64,000 nucleotides of DNA from DLAJ01 sp023663615. Its GTDB lineage: Bacteria > Bacillota > Clostridia > Lachnospirales > Lachnospiraceae. A program made the translations under genes and the position numbers. Positions 43,824 to 53,288 of the stretch are shown here, one piece after another (position 1 is the first letter of the stretch; every line of letters begins with the position of its first letter). The notes below the pieces were generated by a model. That model had not been told where the DNA came from. It saw only the letters and a program-made list of their open reading frames with translations, and ran no database searches. Location: positions 1 through 64,000 of the forward strand of contig JAMPHA010000001.1 in NCBI GenBank assembly GCA_023663615.1, read 5' to 3'.

Positions 43824-43970
43824 TACCTGAAGGAAATATCCGGCATAAGTGTCAAAGAAAAAAAAATTCCTGTGGATTTCTTTAGAAATATGGAATACAA
43901 TATATACAGAAAACTTGAGTTTTCAAGAATACTCAAAATTCTTTGTTCCTTATAAAGAAAGGGTGATCCT

Positions 43971-44231
43971 ATGAATTTAGCAAAAATTTCAGCCAATGGA
44001 CAGATTACGGTTCCTATTGAAATCCGCAAGTTATTAGGCTTAAAATCCGGTGATAAGATTTTGTTTTTTCAAAAGCCAAACGGTGAAGTGGTAATCAACA
44101 ATGCTTCCGCACAGGCAATCTACAAAGCCCAAAACGCCTTTGATGGTGTCGCAGAAGAAATGGGTATCTATAACGATGATGATGTGCAGTCCCTTGTAAA
44201 TGAAGTCCGATACGGAAAGGGTAACCAATGA
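43971..44231 (+). CDS. AbrB/SpoVT-type antitoxin
   Basis: Protein of 86 residues. The swapped-hairpin DNA-binding motif AKISANGQITVPIEIRKLLGLKSGDKILF occupies residues 4-32; the rest is a tail that should bind the toxin. Its end overlaps the PIN gene by four bases (ATGA). It should repress its own operon and neutralise the PIN toxin. Confidence 0.85.
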   Translation: MNLAKISANGQITVPIEIRKLLGLKSGDKILFFQKPNGEVVINNASAQAIYKAQNAFDGVAEEMGIYNDDDVQSLVNEVRYGKGNQ

Positions 44232-44626
44232 GAATACTTGTAGATACCAATATCTTGATTTCCGCGATTCTTTTTCCAAAATCAAGAGTTGCAAAAGCCC
44301 TTCTGCATATTACGGAAAATCACAGCATGGTTTTGTGTGACCAAAATATTACAGAACTGCGGGAAGTATTGCGGCGGAAACGACCTGATAAATTACCTGA
44401 TGCCGAAGTCCTGTTGGCTGAAATGTCTTACGAATTGATTCCGGCTGCCTATCACGCGGAAAAACTGATCAGAGATACAAAAGACCTGCCCATATTAAAT
44501 GCAGCGATCATTTCCAATGTTGATATGATCCTAACTGGCGATAAAGATTTTCTCAGTCTTGATATAGAATTCCCGCGTTGCATGAGTGTTGCCGATTTTA
44601 TGGAAGCAGAGAATATCGGGTTATAA
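44228..44626 (+). CDS. PIN-domain toxin (RNase)
   Basis: Protein of 132 residues with PIN acidic residues in MRILVDTNILISAIL, the helix ITELREVL, RDTKDLPILNAAIISNVDMILTGDKDFL. The pair DxN..E..D..D expected for Mg-dependent RNase activity is visible. Coupled to the AbrB antitoxin. Base composition is more AT-rich than its neighbours, as usual for mobile toxin-antitoxin pairs. Confidence 0.85.
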   Translation: MRILVDTNILISAILFPKSRVAKALLHITENHSMVLCDQNITELREVLRRKRPDKLPDAEVLLAEMSYELIPAAYHAEKLIRDTKDLPILNAAIISNVDMILTGDKDFLSLDIEFPRCMSVADFMEAENIGL

Positions 44627-44664
44627 AGCAAAGCCCGGAAGCCCCCCGAAAAAAGCGGGCGCAT

Positions 44665-47600
44665 TCACCGGTACAGCACATAATCCTGCATCTCCCGCAA
44701 AAATCCGCACCGCTCCAGCGCAGGCGCCGCTTCCGCCGGATACTCTTTTATCACGATCCGGCTGCGCCCCGCAAACAGGCGTCCCCGACGAAACGCTTCC
44801 ACAAACAAAAACAACACCTCTTCCAGCCCCTCCGCGTCAAATACGCGAAGCAGCTTTCCCTGTTTTTCGAATACTGCGGCAGGTCTGCCGCCCCGCAGTG
44901 CGGCGGCGCATCCGCTCACATTCAAAAACGCCCTGCCCTCCTCGTGCGGCAGCAGCTTTCCCCACGGCTGCATGGGATCGGCGGCGTTCACCCAGACCGT
45001 CTCCGCCGCCGGATGAGAAAGCAGCGCCGTCACACCGGCAAAATCCTTTGCGCGGATAAACTGCGCGCCGGAAAGCCCGCGCACAAAATAGCCGCGGCGC
45101 ACTTCTCCCGTATACTCCGACACGCGCAGAACGCAAAGCGCTTCCGAAAAAGAAAACCCGAATGCCGCCGCAGTCTCCCGGCACAGGATCAGATAGCGGT
45201 CAAAGCAGCGCTCGATCTGCTCTTTTACGGTGAGCGGCTTCGTCTCTCTCACCAGATCGAACCGCCCCGCCTGCATCAGTTTCCCATGCGCGCCGACGCG
45301 CCTTCTCGCATTCGCTTTCTGCATATGCACACGGTTTAAGGCATGGCGCACCGGAACAAAGCTGTCCGCGCAGACGATCCCCTTTTCTACCAAAGAAAGA
45401 AGCACATCATAGACCGGCTCTCCCCCCAACACGCCCGAAAGCGTCTGCGCAAAACTTGCGCCCCGCTTATCAAGCGCTTCCGCCAGCATCCTCTCCTGCT
45501 CTGTAAGAGTCTCCCACGGGATGTCCGTCTCCCCGTCCCATACAATCCGTTCACTCTGTTCAAAGAGGATTCTCCCGTTATCTTCCATGCGCCAAACGTA
45601 CGCGCCCTCGGCAAGCAGCGCATCCAGATACGCTTCCCGATAACCTTTTACCCGCGCGGGCAGAATCAGTTCCTCCCACATGGCAGCCGGAAGCGCCGTT
45701 CCCGCAAACAAAGAAACCGCCGCACGCACGCATTCCTCCGGCGGCGCCTGCCTCCGCATTCGTGATGTCAGAAGCGCGGCGTATGCGGCAGGTTCCACGG
45801 TCGCGATCTCCTCACGCCGGTTCCGGATCGTTTTTGTTCTCGCGCGCTGATAGAGTACGGCATGATAATAACACCCGTCATGTAAAACAACTTCGCCGCG
45901 GTCACACAGCCCGCTCAGGATTGTTTCCGCCTCCGCTCCGCTTAACCCATAGCGCGCCGCCACCTGCCCGGCGCTTGATGCGCCGCGGTAGCGGAGCATC
46001 CGGCGCACGATCTGAAAGGCGGATTCCCGCGCCTGTCCGGCATCCGCCGCTTCCGCAAACGCCTCGCGGTATGTCTCCGCCTGCTCCGCCGCGATCCAAA
46101 GCCCCTGCTCTAAGTAGCAGACGCATCCCTCCTGTTCCAGCTCTTCAAACCATGCGACGGACACGTCCAATTCCCCCGCAGTCAGATCGCCCTCCGTCAT
46201 TAAAAGACTATGCAATTGTTTTTTATCCTGCGGCAGCTTTCCCTTCTCCTGTACGGCGGCAAGCTCCTCCCCGTCCGGACGAAGCAGCTCCTCCTGCCGC
46301 TTTAACACTTCCTGCAATTCCTCTTTGACCGCCTCATGGATACTGCGCGGCGTCGGCGCATAGTCGTACATGACATTCGCCTCCTCCGCCCACTGCAGGG
46401 GCAGGGACATCGGAGACGCGCTCTTTGTCTCAATCTCCCGCACGAGGATTTCTCCGGACCGGATCTGATGGAGCAGTCCGATCACGCCCTCCACATCCCA
46501 AAGCTGTTCCATGCATTCCCGTCTCGTCTCCACGATCAGCGGATGCTGCTGTTCCCGCACGACCGCCTGAAACAGCTCCGCGCTCCGAAGCCGCTGCATC
46601 CAGAGCGGCTGCCTCGATTTCCCGCGCACGCCCATCATCAGCGCCCTGCCGCAGTTATAGCGGAACGCCATGTTGAACACGGACGTAGACAAAAGGAGCG
46701 CGGAAAGCATCTCCTTTACCTGTTCGGGCAAAATGCGGTAGAGCAGCCCGTCCGGCAGCGGCTTTTCCCCGTACGAATACAGTAAAAAACCATCCTCATC
46801 CTCCACATTGCCCACACTTTCATTGATCTCCCGCTCCGCTTCTTTCGCGGCAAGCAGGGCAAGCGGCGCGTTCACCCGCCGCCCGAACACGGAATGCACC
46901 ATGAGCTGCGCCTTCCCCGAACGGTCATAAAAACGCTCCACGATCACGGTCTTATCGCTCGGCAGACAGCCCGTTGCCGCGATCTGCCGCTGTAAATATC
47001 CCTCGGAAAACGCGGCGGCAGACTCGTCCAAGCCAAGCGAAAGGAGCGCTTCGCGCAGCCGATGGTCCTCCTCCGCCTCCTGCAAGTCATGAAGGATCTT
47101 CCCAAATGCGATCCCGGTCTCCTTATCGCGCCCCTTGATCTCCCCATGCCAAAAAGGAACGCGCGCCCCTTCCGCCGGCGCCTGCCGTACCGTCACGGTG
47201 TCCCTGCTGACGGAAACGACGCGCCATGCAAACGAACCGAGTAAAAAGCGGTCGCCAAGCTGCGTCTCATAGACAAACTCCTCGTCCGCCTCGCCAATCT
47301 TGACGCCGTCCTCCGTCCGGACCGTATAAAGCCCTTTGTCGGGGATCGTGCCGCCCGCCGAGACAGCGAGCATCCTGCTGTACGCATCCCCTTCCACCGT
47401 CTCATGAATCCTGTCGTATAACAGCCGCGGGCGCACGGGAATGTCCCGTTTGTGCTCATAATCCCCCGCCAGCATGGCAAGCACGCCGCATACTTCCTCT
47501 TTTGTCACATTGCGAAAAGACCATGCGCGCGGAAGAAGCGCCATGACCTCCTCCACCGTATAACTTCCTGCCGCCGCCATAGATACCAGATGCTGCGCCA

Positions 47601-48798
47601 GCACATCCAGACAGCCTTCCGGCGGATTCATCCGCTCCACGCTGCGCTCGTTTGCCAGCTTTGCCGTCATGCCGCATAGCACGCATTCCGCCGCCGTCCG
47701 CGGAAACAGATACATCACGCTTGTCCGGTCCGGACGGTGCCCCGCCCGCCCCAATCTCTGCATCGCGCCCGAAACCGTCCGCGGACATCCCACCTGTAAC
47801 ACACGGTCGATCTCCCCGACATCAATGCCAAGCTCCATCGAGGACGTTGCGCACAACAAACGCAGTTTCCCGTCCCGCAGCGCCTGTTCCGTCTCGGCAC
47901 GCTGTTCCTTTGACAGACTCCCGTGATGCACGCACGCGAAATCCCCGCCGCCTATTAAGTTTACATAATACGCCAATTTCTCCGCATAACGCCTGCCCTC
48001 CACAAAGGCGAGCACACTGCGCTGTCCCTGACAGTACTGATAGACCAGCTCGGACAGTTCCTTCCAGACGGAATCCGTTCTTTTTTTGTCCGCGTCCATA
48101 TAAGGTCCCAAGACCTCAAGACGGACATCCTTCTGCATGACAGGCGCCGCCACAAACACCGGCTCCGGCGCAAGATACTCAGCCGCCGTCTCAAGCGGCG
48201 CGATTGTCGCGGAAAGCCCGATGCGCTGTAACTTTTTTTCACAAAGCGCGTCCAGCCTTGCCAGCGACAGCATCAGGTGCGCGCCGCGCTTCGTGTCGAT
48301 CAGCGCGTGCAGCTCGTCCACAATGACCGCCCGCGCCGTGCAGAGCATGTTTCGTCCGCTCTTTCCCGTGAGCATGAGATAGAGCGACTCCGGCGTGGTA
48401 ATCAGAATATGCGGCGGCTTCCTTACCATGCGCCGCCGCTCGCTCTGCTCCGTATCCCCGGTGCGGACGCCGACCGTGACAAGCTCCTCCCCGTCGATCC
48501 CCGCAAGCGGTCTTTTTAAGTTCTCCCGAATATCGGCGGCAAGCGACTTGAGCGGGGAAATATAAATCAACTGCAATTCCTGTTTTAAGCTGCCCTCGAT
48601 TGCCTGTTTTTTGAATCTGTCCAAAAAAACAAGGAACGCAGAAAGTGTTTTTCCCGTTCCCGTCGGCGCGGACACAAGCACATGACCGCCCGCCGCGATC
48701 GCGCCCCACGATAATTCCTGCACGGGCGTCGGCGCTCCAAGCGTCTCCCGAAACCATGCCGCCGTCTTTGGCGCAAATACTGTCAGGCAATCCTCCAT
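44665..48798 (-). CDS. lhr: Lhr-like ATP-dependent helicase
   Basis: Protein of 1377 residues from the ATG at 48798. Helicase core: motif Q region PTPVQELSWGAIAAGG, Walker A SAPTGTGKTLSAF, motif II VIVDELHAL, motif III GLSATIAP, and the second RecA domain with LCATSSMELGIDVGEIDRVLQ and RLGRAGHR. Long winged-helix and Lhr C-terminal modules follow. Such long Lhr proteins act in DNA repair and unwind DNA or RNA:DNA hybrids. The upstream extension to 48921 overlaps the next gene and is discarded. Confidence 0.92.
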   Translation of the reverse strand: MEDCLTVFAPKTAAWFRETLGAPTPVQELSWGAIAAGGHVLVSAPTGTGKTLSAFLVFLDRFKKQAIEGSLKQELQLIYISPLKSLAADIRENLKRPLAGIDGEELVTVGVRTGDTEQSERRRMVRKPPHILITTPESLYLMLTGKSGRNMLCTARAVIVDELHALIDTKRGAHLMLSLARLDALCEKKLQRIGLSATIAPLETAAEYLAPEPVFVAAPVMQKDVRLEVLGPYMDADKKRTDSVWKELSELVYQYCQGQRSVLAFVEGRRYAEKLAYYVNLIGGGDFACVHHGSLSKEQRAETEQALRDGKLRLLCATSSMELGIDVGEIDRVLQVGCPRTVSGAMQRLGRAGHRPDRTSVMYLFPRTAAECVLCGMTAKLANERSVERMNPPEGCLDVLAQHLVSMAAAGSYTVEEVMALLPRAWSFRNVTKEEVCGVLAMLAGDYEHKRDIPVRPRLLYDRIHETVEGDAYSRMLAVSAGGTIPDKGLYTVRTEDGVKIGEADEEFVYETQLGDRFLLGSFAWRVVSVSRDTVTVRQAPAEGARVPFWHGEIKGRDKETGIAFGKILHDLQEAEEDHRLREALLSLGLDESAAAFSEGYLQRQIAATGCLPSDKTVIVERFYDRSGKAQLMVHSVFGRRVNAPLALLAAKEAEREINESVGNVEDEDGFLLYSYGEKPLPDGLLYRILPEQVKEMLSALLLSTSVFNMAFRYNCGRALMMGVRGKSRQPLWMQRLRSAELFQAVVREQQHPLIVETRRECMEQLWDVEGVIGLLHQIRSGEILVREIETKSASPMSLPLQWAEEANVMYDYAPTPRSIHEAVKEELQEVLKRQEELLRPDGEELAAVQEKGKLPQDKKQLHSLLMTEGDLTAGELDVSVAWFEELEQEGCVCYLEQGLWIAAEQAETYREAFAEAADAGQARESAFQIVRRMLRYRGASSAGQVAARYGLSGAEAETILSGLCDRGEVVLHDGCYYHAVLYQRARTKTIRNRREEIATVEPAAYAALLTSRMRRQAPPEECVRAAVSLFAGTALPAAMWEELILPARVKGYREAYLDALLAEGAYVWRMEDNGRILFEQSERIVWDGETDIPWETLTEQERMLAEALDKRGASFAQTLSGVLGGEPVYDVLLSLVEKGIVCADSFVPVRHALNRVHMQKANARRRVGAHGKLMQAGRFDLVRETKPLTVKEQIERCFDRYLILCRETAAAFGFSFSEALCVLRVSEYTGEVRRGYFVRGLSGAQFIRAKDFAGVTALLSHPAAETVWVNAADPMQPWGKLLPHEEGRAFLNVSGCAAALRGGRPAAVFEKQGKLLRVFDAEGLEEVLFLFVEAFRRGRLFAGRSRIVIKEYPAEAAPALERCGFLREMQDYVLYR

Positions 48799-48820
48799 GC
48801 CGCTTTCCGTCCTTTCGTTT

Positions 48821-49873
48821 TTACCTCTGCGCGCCCCCCTGCTGCGGTGCGCCGTAACGTCTCTGCAATTCCAGCACAAACTCCGAAAATCCTCTGCGGA
48901 ACTGTTTTTCTTTGATCTCATAATTCTTTTTTGGCGTATAGAGCATGATGATCCTGCTGCCCTCCGACACGAAAAGGTTCACGCGCTGCACCTCAGTCCA
49001 TCCCACCGTCACGCTGCCTTTCGGAAACCGTGCAAACGTGATCTGCATCCGGTCGTATGTAATTTTTTGCAGACTCGTATAGATCAGACAGACCACGCTG
49101 ACCGTCACAAGCCCGACTACCAGAAGCTTGGTCTCCCATCCTTGTTTTGAAACAATCCATGCTCCCATATCTTCGCCCGAAAGCGCGCCCATCACAACGA
49201 CCATGATCGCCGCCAACAGGCTGATCACAAGCATCGCCGCGTATTCTCCCGTGCGGTAACGCAGCATGCCCTCGCCCGCATTCGCGCTGTATGCGCGCTG
49301 ATACGCGCCGGCGTCCCCGCTCTTTACCTCATTTTCCGGCCGCAGGTGCCGCATGGCGGTCTCATAAAAATCATGATACCCCGTCAGATCCGCCGTCGCG
49401 GAAACCCGCCTTACCCCGTCCCTGTCATACAGGGAAAAGACGTCCTGATTTTTGATCTCCATGCGGGAAAGCGCGCGCCATTCCCATCTCTGATACGGAT
49501 GAAACGGCGACCCAACCAAGAGCTGCTCCTCATCATATAAAATATGTCTTTTCTGCATACAATAGCCCGCGAAAAAGCCGCCGATCAGGATCACCAGCCC
49601 GATACCCAAAGCCAGCAGGATCATGCTGCCCGCTTCCTCCCATGCGCCGTCCGCGATCGCAAGATACGCAAATATCGCCAGAAATCCCATCACAAAAATG
49701 CCCAAAGCAGGCAGAATCAGTATCCTCATCCGCGGCACGGCAAGGATGCGCATTCCCTGTTTTCGATAACGCCGCTGCTCCTTGCTTCCCCGAAAGACCG
49801 GTGTCGCCGACAACAACAATAAAATGATGATAAGAATTGCCAAAAGAACCAGCTTGATGATCCGTTCCTGCAT
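48821..49873 (-). CDS. Membrane protein of unknown function with PH-like segments
   Basis: Protein of 350 residues with an N-terminal helix, two central helices (about 52-105) and two more around 220-270. Between and after them are soluble parts with beta patterns like HILYDEEQLLVGSPF and QRWEWRALSRMEIKNQDVFSLYD, and a second set YDRMQITFARFPKGSVTVGWTEVQRVNLF. This recalls YcxB/PH-like membrane proteins. GGGGAGG precedes the ATG. Function is not known. Confidence 0.65.
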   Translation of the reverse strand: MQERIIKLVLLAILIIILLLLSATPVFRGSKEQRRYRKQGMRILAVPRMRILILPALGIFVMGFLAIFAYLAIADGAWEEAGSMILLALGIGLVILIGGFFAGYCMQKRHILYDEEQLLVGSPFHPYQRWEWRALSRMEIKNQDVFSLYDRDGVRRVSATADLTGYHDFYETAMRHLRPENEVKSGDAGAYQRAYSANAGEGMLRYRTGEYAAMLVISLLAAIMVVVMGALSGEDMGAWIVSKQGWETKLLVVGLVTVSVVCLIYTSLQKITYDRMQITFARFPKGSVTVGWTEVQRVNLFVSEGSRIIMLYTPKKNYEIKEKQFRRGFSEFVLELQRRYGAPQQGGAQR

Positions 49874-50019
49874 TTGTAAATTCCTCCCCCGCTTTGGGCT
49901 TTTTTTAATTATACCATTTCCTTTTTACAAGCGCTACCAGTTTCCTGTCCCGGTTCTCTTGGCTCGCGGTTCCCGGATTTCCGCCCGCAGTGCTTGCTCA
50001 AACCGCAACTGAAATGTAG

Positions 50020-50049
50020 TTGCAATCCGGTTAGGGTAGTTGATATAAT
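50020..50049 (+). promoter_or_regulatory. Promoter of the nuclease gene
   Basis: TTGCAA (50020-50025), 18 bases, TATAAT (50044-50049). The -35 overlaps an inverted repeat GCAACT...AGTTGC (50006-50024) that could be an operator. Confidence 0.6.
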
Positions 50050-50054
50050 TATAA

Positions 50055-50100
50055 AAAGAGTTTCGCTTGCGCAAAACTCTTTCAGGCTACGGAATTTCCA
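50055..50100 (+). repeat. Leader hairpin of the dispersed family
   Basis: AAAGAGTTTCGC and GCAAAACTCTTT pair (50055-50082), then CAGGCTACGGAATTTCC follows. Located just after the nuclease promoter, as at 34703-34830. Confidence 0.6.
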
Positions 50101-50120
50101 TAGATAGAAAAGAGGGTTTT

Positions 50121-51485
50121 ATGAAAAAATCATCCCGCAATCAGTCAAACCGCATTTCACTGCTTATTTTACTTCCGATCGTAGCGGTCGTGATCGCTGT
50201 GCCAATATTTTTAACGCATTTGGTAGAAGCGCCGATCGGCGATGCGGAGCAGACGGTCGGAACTGATATGACCGCGGATAGCGGCGCTCTCACGGATTCT
50301 GATTCGCATAGTACGAACGGCGGCGCAGGCGGGGATGTGGATACGAACGCAGCAGATCACGCAGACGGTACAGATGACGCGGACGGCGCAGACGGCGCGA
50401 ACGGCTCGAATGGTTCGGACGGCGCAGGTGGCACAGGCGGCGCGAACGGTTCGAATGGTGCGGATGGCGCAGGCGGTTCGAATGGTACGGACAGCGCAAA
50501 CGACGCGGATGGTTTGAGTGGTGCGGATGGCGCAGGCGGCGCGAACGGCTCGAATGGTTCGGACGGCGCGGACGGTACCGGTGGTGCGGACGGCACGCAG
50601 CAGGGACAGTCTTCCGCTCTTTCCCCGGAAGAATTTGCGGCAGGCTGGTCGCAGTCTTTCACCCTAAACGACGTCCCTGCTTATTCCGGCGAACTTTATA
50701 CCGTTATCAACAATAATCTTCCTTTTTTCCCAAGAAGAAGCGATGCAGCGGAATCGTTCGAACGCTATGCCGAGCTTGATTCCCTTGGACGCTGCGGCAC
50801 TGCCTGCGCCAATGTCGGACAGGACATCATGCCGACCGAGCCGCGCGGAGAGATTGGACAGGTCAGACCGAGCGGATGGCACACGGTCAAATACGACGGC
50901 ATCGACGGCAATTATCTATACAACCGCAGCCATCTGATCGCTTATCAGCTTGCAGGCGAAAATGCAAATGTGTGTAATCTGATCACCGGAACCCGATCGT
51001 TTAATGCCGTCGGTATGCTTCCCTTTGAAGAAATGGTCGGCGATTATGTCCGTGAGACCGGACATCATGTTCTCTATCGCGTAACGCCGATGTTCCGTGG
51101 AAACAATCTGGTCGCGGACGGCGTATTGATGGAGGCGTGGTCCGTGGAAGACAGCGGTGCAGGCGTCTGCTTTAATGTTTTCGTGTATAACGTTCAGCCG
51201 GGCATTGTCATCGACTATGCAACCGGCAACAGCTATGCGGAATCCGACAATCCTGCGGGCAGCGATACTGCTCCGACCGCACAGCCCACAGCGGATACGC
51301 CGACGCCGACACCGGAGCCGGCCTCAGGCGCCGACTATATCCTCAATACAAACACACATAAATTCCATTATCCCTACTGCGACAGCGTGCAGGAAATGTC
51401 CGAGCGCAATAAACTGCCCTATTCCGGAACCCGCGAGGAGGTCATCGCCATGGGGTATGTGCCATGCAAGCGTTGTAATCCGTGA
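50121..51485 (+). CDS. Exported DNA/RNA non-specific endonuclease with low-complexity linker
   Basis: Protein of 454 residues from ATG 50121 (AGAGGG upstream). A transmembrane/signal segment (ISLLILLPIVAVVIAVPIFL) is followed by an 80-residue Gly/Asp/Asn/Ser/Ala linker. The nuclease domain (about 185-385) has YLYNRSHLIAYQLAGENANVCNLITGTRSFNAVGMLPFE, with NRSH in place of the classic DRGH metal-His motif, as in streptococcal Spd/EndA relatives. A C-terminal module YILNTNTHKFHYPYC...CKRCNP holds three cysteines and may bind zinc. It probably degrades extracellular nucleic acid. Confidence 0.85.
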   Translation: MKKSSRNQSNRISLLILLPIVAVVIAVPIFLTHLVEAPIGDAEQTVGTDMTADSGALTDSDSHSTNGGAGGDVDTNAADHADGTDDADGADGANGSNGSDGAGGTGGANGSNGADGAGGSNGTDSANDADGLSGADGAGGANGSNGSDGADGTGGADGTQQGQSSALSPEEFAAGWSQSFTLNDVPAYSGELYTVINNNLPFFPRRSDAAESFERYAELDSLGRCGTACANVGQDIMPTEPRGEIGQVRPSGWHTVKYDGIDGNYLYNRSHLIAYQLAGENANVCNLITGTRSFNAVGMLPFEEMVGDYVRETGHHVLYRVTPMFRGNNLVADGVLMEAWSVEDSGAGVCFNVFVYNVQPGIVIDYATGNSYAESDNPAGSDTAPTAQPTADTPTPTPEPASGADYILNTNTHKFHYPYCDSVQEMSERNKLPYSGTREEVIAMGYVPCKRCNP

Positions 51486-51523
51486 TGCGCGGAAATATCT
51501 ATCAGAAACAGGATAGCTATTAT

Positions 51524-51560
51524 AAAAGGCACTAACAGATATTTTCCGCTAATGCCTTTT
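51524..51560. terminator. Bidirectional terminator
   Basis: AAAAGGCA and TGCCTTTT arms with a short extra pairing (CTAA.../...TAA) serve the nuclease on plus and the antitoxin-like gene on minus. Confidence 0.65.
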
Positions 51561-51615
51561 CATTACTTATAAATCGTATTCTTTTTATTTGGGTGTATCG
51601 TAATCTTTATCGCCC

Positions 51616-51828
51616 CTATTCCCAATTTATAGCGTCATGTGAAACCGTTCCATTTTCTACAATATCCTTTTCCGCTTCTTCTAACGCTCTCCTTTCTGCT
51701 GGTGTAACTTTTGTATAATCCGAGTCCCATGCAAGAACAAGTTTCTTTATAAATTCAAGTGCAAAATTCTGATCGCTTTCCGGTAGAATTTCCATAAGAT
51801 TTATAGCTTCTTTTGTTGCCGCACTCAC
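51616..51828 (-). CDS. RelB-like antitoxin-type small protein, orphan
   Basis: Protein of 70 residues from GTG 51828 (AAAGGAAG upstream). Helical, with ATKEAINLMEILPESDQNFALEFIKKLV and TPAERRALEEAEKDIVENGT. Similar proteins resemble antitoxins, but no toxin gene follows. It marks the left edge of the AT-rich island. Confidence 0.6.
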   Translation of the reverse strand: MSAATKEAINLMEILPESDQNFALEFIKKLVLAWDSDYTKVTPAERRALEEAEKDIVENGTVSHDAINWE

Positions 51829-51844
51829 AAAAAACACTTCCTTT

Positions 51845-51986
51845 CTATTTATAAATATCTCCCCTTGTGTCAACATTCATAATACATAACACTTGAATCT
51901 CCCCATCATTGGCATAATTATAGCCTGATTCTTTTATAGCTGCATTTACAAGCCTGAGAAAGTTCTTTATTTGTTTTGATTGTCAT
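51845..51986 (-). pseudogene. Frameshifted small gene
   Basis: An ATG at 51986 with AGGTAGG upstream starts MTIKTNKELSQ. The frame is then lost, and a one-base shift gives LVNAAIKESGYNYANDGEIQ and VLCIMNVDTRGDIYK before a stop at 51845. Both pieces look coding, so a single indel broke the gene. Family not recognised. Confidence 0.5.
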
Positions 51987-52004
51987 ATTTACCTACCTTT
52001 ACTA

Positions 52005-52050
52005 AAAAGGTGTAAAGCCTTGATGATTCAATAAAGACCTTACACCTTTT
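52005..52050 (-). terminator. Hairpin between integrase and the small genes
   Basis: AAAAGGTGTAA pairs with TTACACCTTTT around a loop of about 24 bases, with T or A runs on both sides. The stretch 52051-52206 is AT-rich with a TATAAT and an AGAGGTG on the minus strand but only a 20-codon frame, so I call no gene there. Confidence 0.55.
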
Positions 52051-52206
52051 ATGATTGCTATTCTTTTATCTTGTCAATATCTGTCATATTAACGCCGGAA
52101 ACTTGTAACAATGCTTTTAATCACCTCTTTCTTAAATAACTATTACATGATAACTGTTATTTTTATTATAGCAAACTTGCATCTAAAATGTAAAGCCTTT
52201 ATTCAA

Positions 52207-53058
52207 TTATGATATTGTATGCCCTTCAAATTTTTCTTCACCAGCTTGCGCCATATCCCAGCACTTACTGAACAATTCTCTTACATCTTCAGATTTTATT
52301 GCCAATACAGGACTATTTTTAATAATCGGTTTCTTTCCATTAGTAATATCAGTTACAAAATCACCCATATCATTATACAGCTTAATCATATTTTCCCTTG
52401 CGATACCACTATACTTTAAAGTTGTATTTCTATCCGAATGTTCAAAAACCAATTGCAATTTATCTACTGTTGTCACATCATAAGGATGTAATTTAATTGA
52501 CCAGTAACCAAAAGTTTTTCTCGTGCTATGTGTACTTACTGGATATTGAATATTGCAGGCATCCGCAGCAATTTTAAACTGTTTCCGATAAGCTGATGCC
52601 TGAGACTGAGTTGCTTTCCAAAATAACTCATTCCACTCTTTATCAGTGTATTTATTTTTATCTTTTAATAACTGTGACTTTTGATGTGTGGTTATGATGA
52701 AATCATTATAGTTTTCCATCGGATCAATGCCGGTTTTATCAATATATAACTGTAATGCATCTTTATAAGCTCTACACACATAAGGACGTGTGATTTTCCC
52801 CGTTTTCTGTTCCTTAATTTCTATTTCATCTTTCATTCTCCCATTCTCATAAAAGAAATCTGACCACTTAAAAGATAATGTATCACCTACACGTCTACCT
52901 AAAAGTAATCCAAAATTGAATGCCAGATACCAGTGCAACATCTCTTTCATCTTAAAATAATCCATCATATTCTTAATATCTTCCATATACCAAAACGGAT
53001 ATACTTCTGTTCCCTGTCTGCTTTGTTTTGTTTCCCATATGCTAATACTCCTTCTCAT
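52207..53058 (-). CDS. Tyrosine recombinase (phage-type integrase)
   Basis: Protein of 283 residues. Catalytic residues are seen in FGLLLGRRVGDTLSFKW (first Arg), STHSTRKTFGYW (HxxR), VFEHSDRNTTLKYSG (third His and nucleophile Tyr). The N-terminal DNA-binding part is short (VYPFWYMEDIKNMMDYF). AT-rich codon use differs from the rest of the window. Its ATG overlaps the stop of a small upstream frame. It is 2.7 kb from tRNA-Thr and is the likely mover of the island. Confidence 0.85.
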   Translation of the reverse strand: MRRSISIWETKQSRQGTEVYPFWYMEDIKNMMDYFKMKEMLHWYLAFNFGLLLGRRVGDTLSFKWSDFFYENGRMKDEIEIKEQKTGKITRPYVCRAYKDALQLYIDKTGIDPMENYNDFIITTHQKSQLLKDKNKYTDKEWNELFWKATQSQASAYRKQFKIAADACNIQYPVSTHSTRKTFGYWSIKLHPYDVTTVDKLQLVFEHSDRNTTLKYSGIARENMIKLYNDMGDFVTDITNGKKPIIKNSPVLAIKSEDVRELFSKCWDMAQAGEEKFEGHTIS

Positions 53059-53153
53059 TTATTTTCCAAGGTAAATATTGCCCGCCTCAATGCCGATATT
53101 GTTTCAGCATCCTTTTCTTTCTCTGCTCTTTCCAATAATTCATACAGTCCATA
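53055..53153 (-). pseudogene. Truncated small gene before the integrase
   Basis: The minus strand reads YGLYELLERAEKEKDAETIS then ALRRAIFTLENK and a TGA that overlaps the integrase ATG. No ATG start is present and an in-frame TAA lies just upstream. It appears to be the surviving 3' part of a small helical protein gene that was coupled to the integrase. Confidence 0.45.
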
Positions 53154-53204
53154 TTATTTTCTATTTTGTATAACACATTCCATCATATATACAGAATGTA
53201 ATAT

Positions 53205-53239
53205 AAAAAAGCATTTGGATCTATATTCTCCAAATGCTT
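53205..53239 (-). terminator. Terminator of the metallopeptidase-like gene
   Basis: On the minus strand AAGCATTTGG and CCAAATGCTT form a perfect 10-bp stem, with a run of six T afterwards. Confidence 0.8.
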
Positions 53240-53288
53240 CTCATCTCACAATATTAAGATTATAGTCATTTATATAAATATTACAAAA

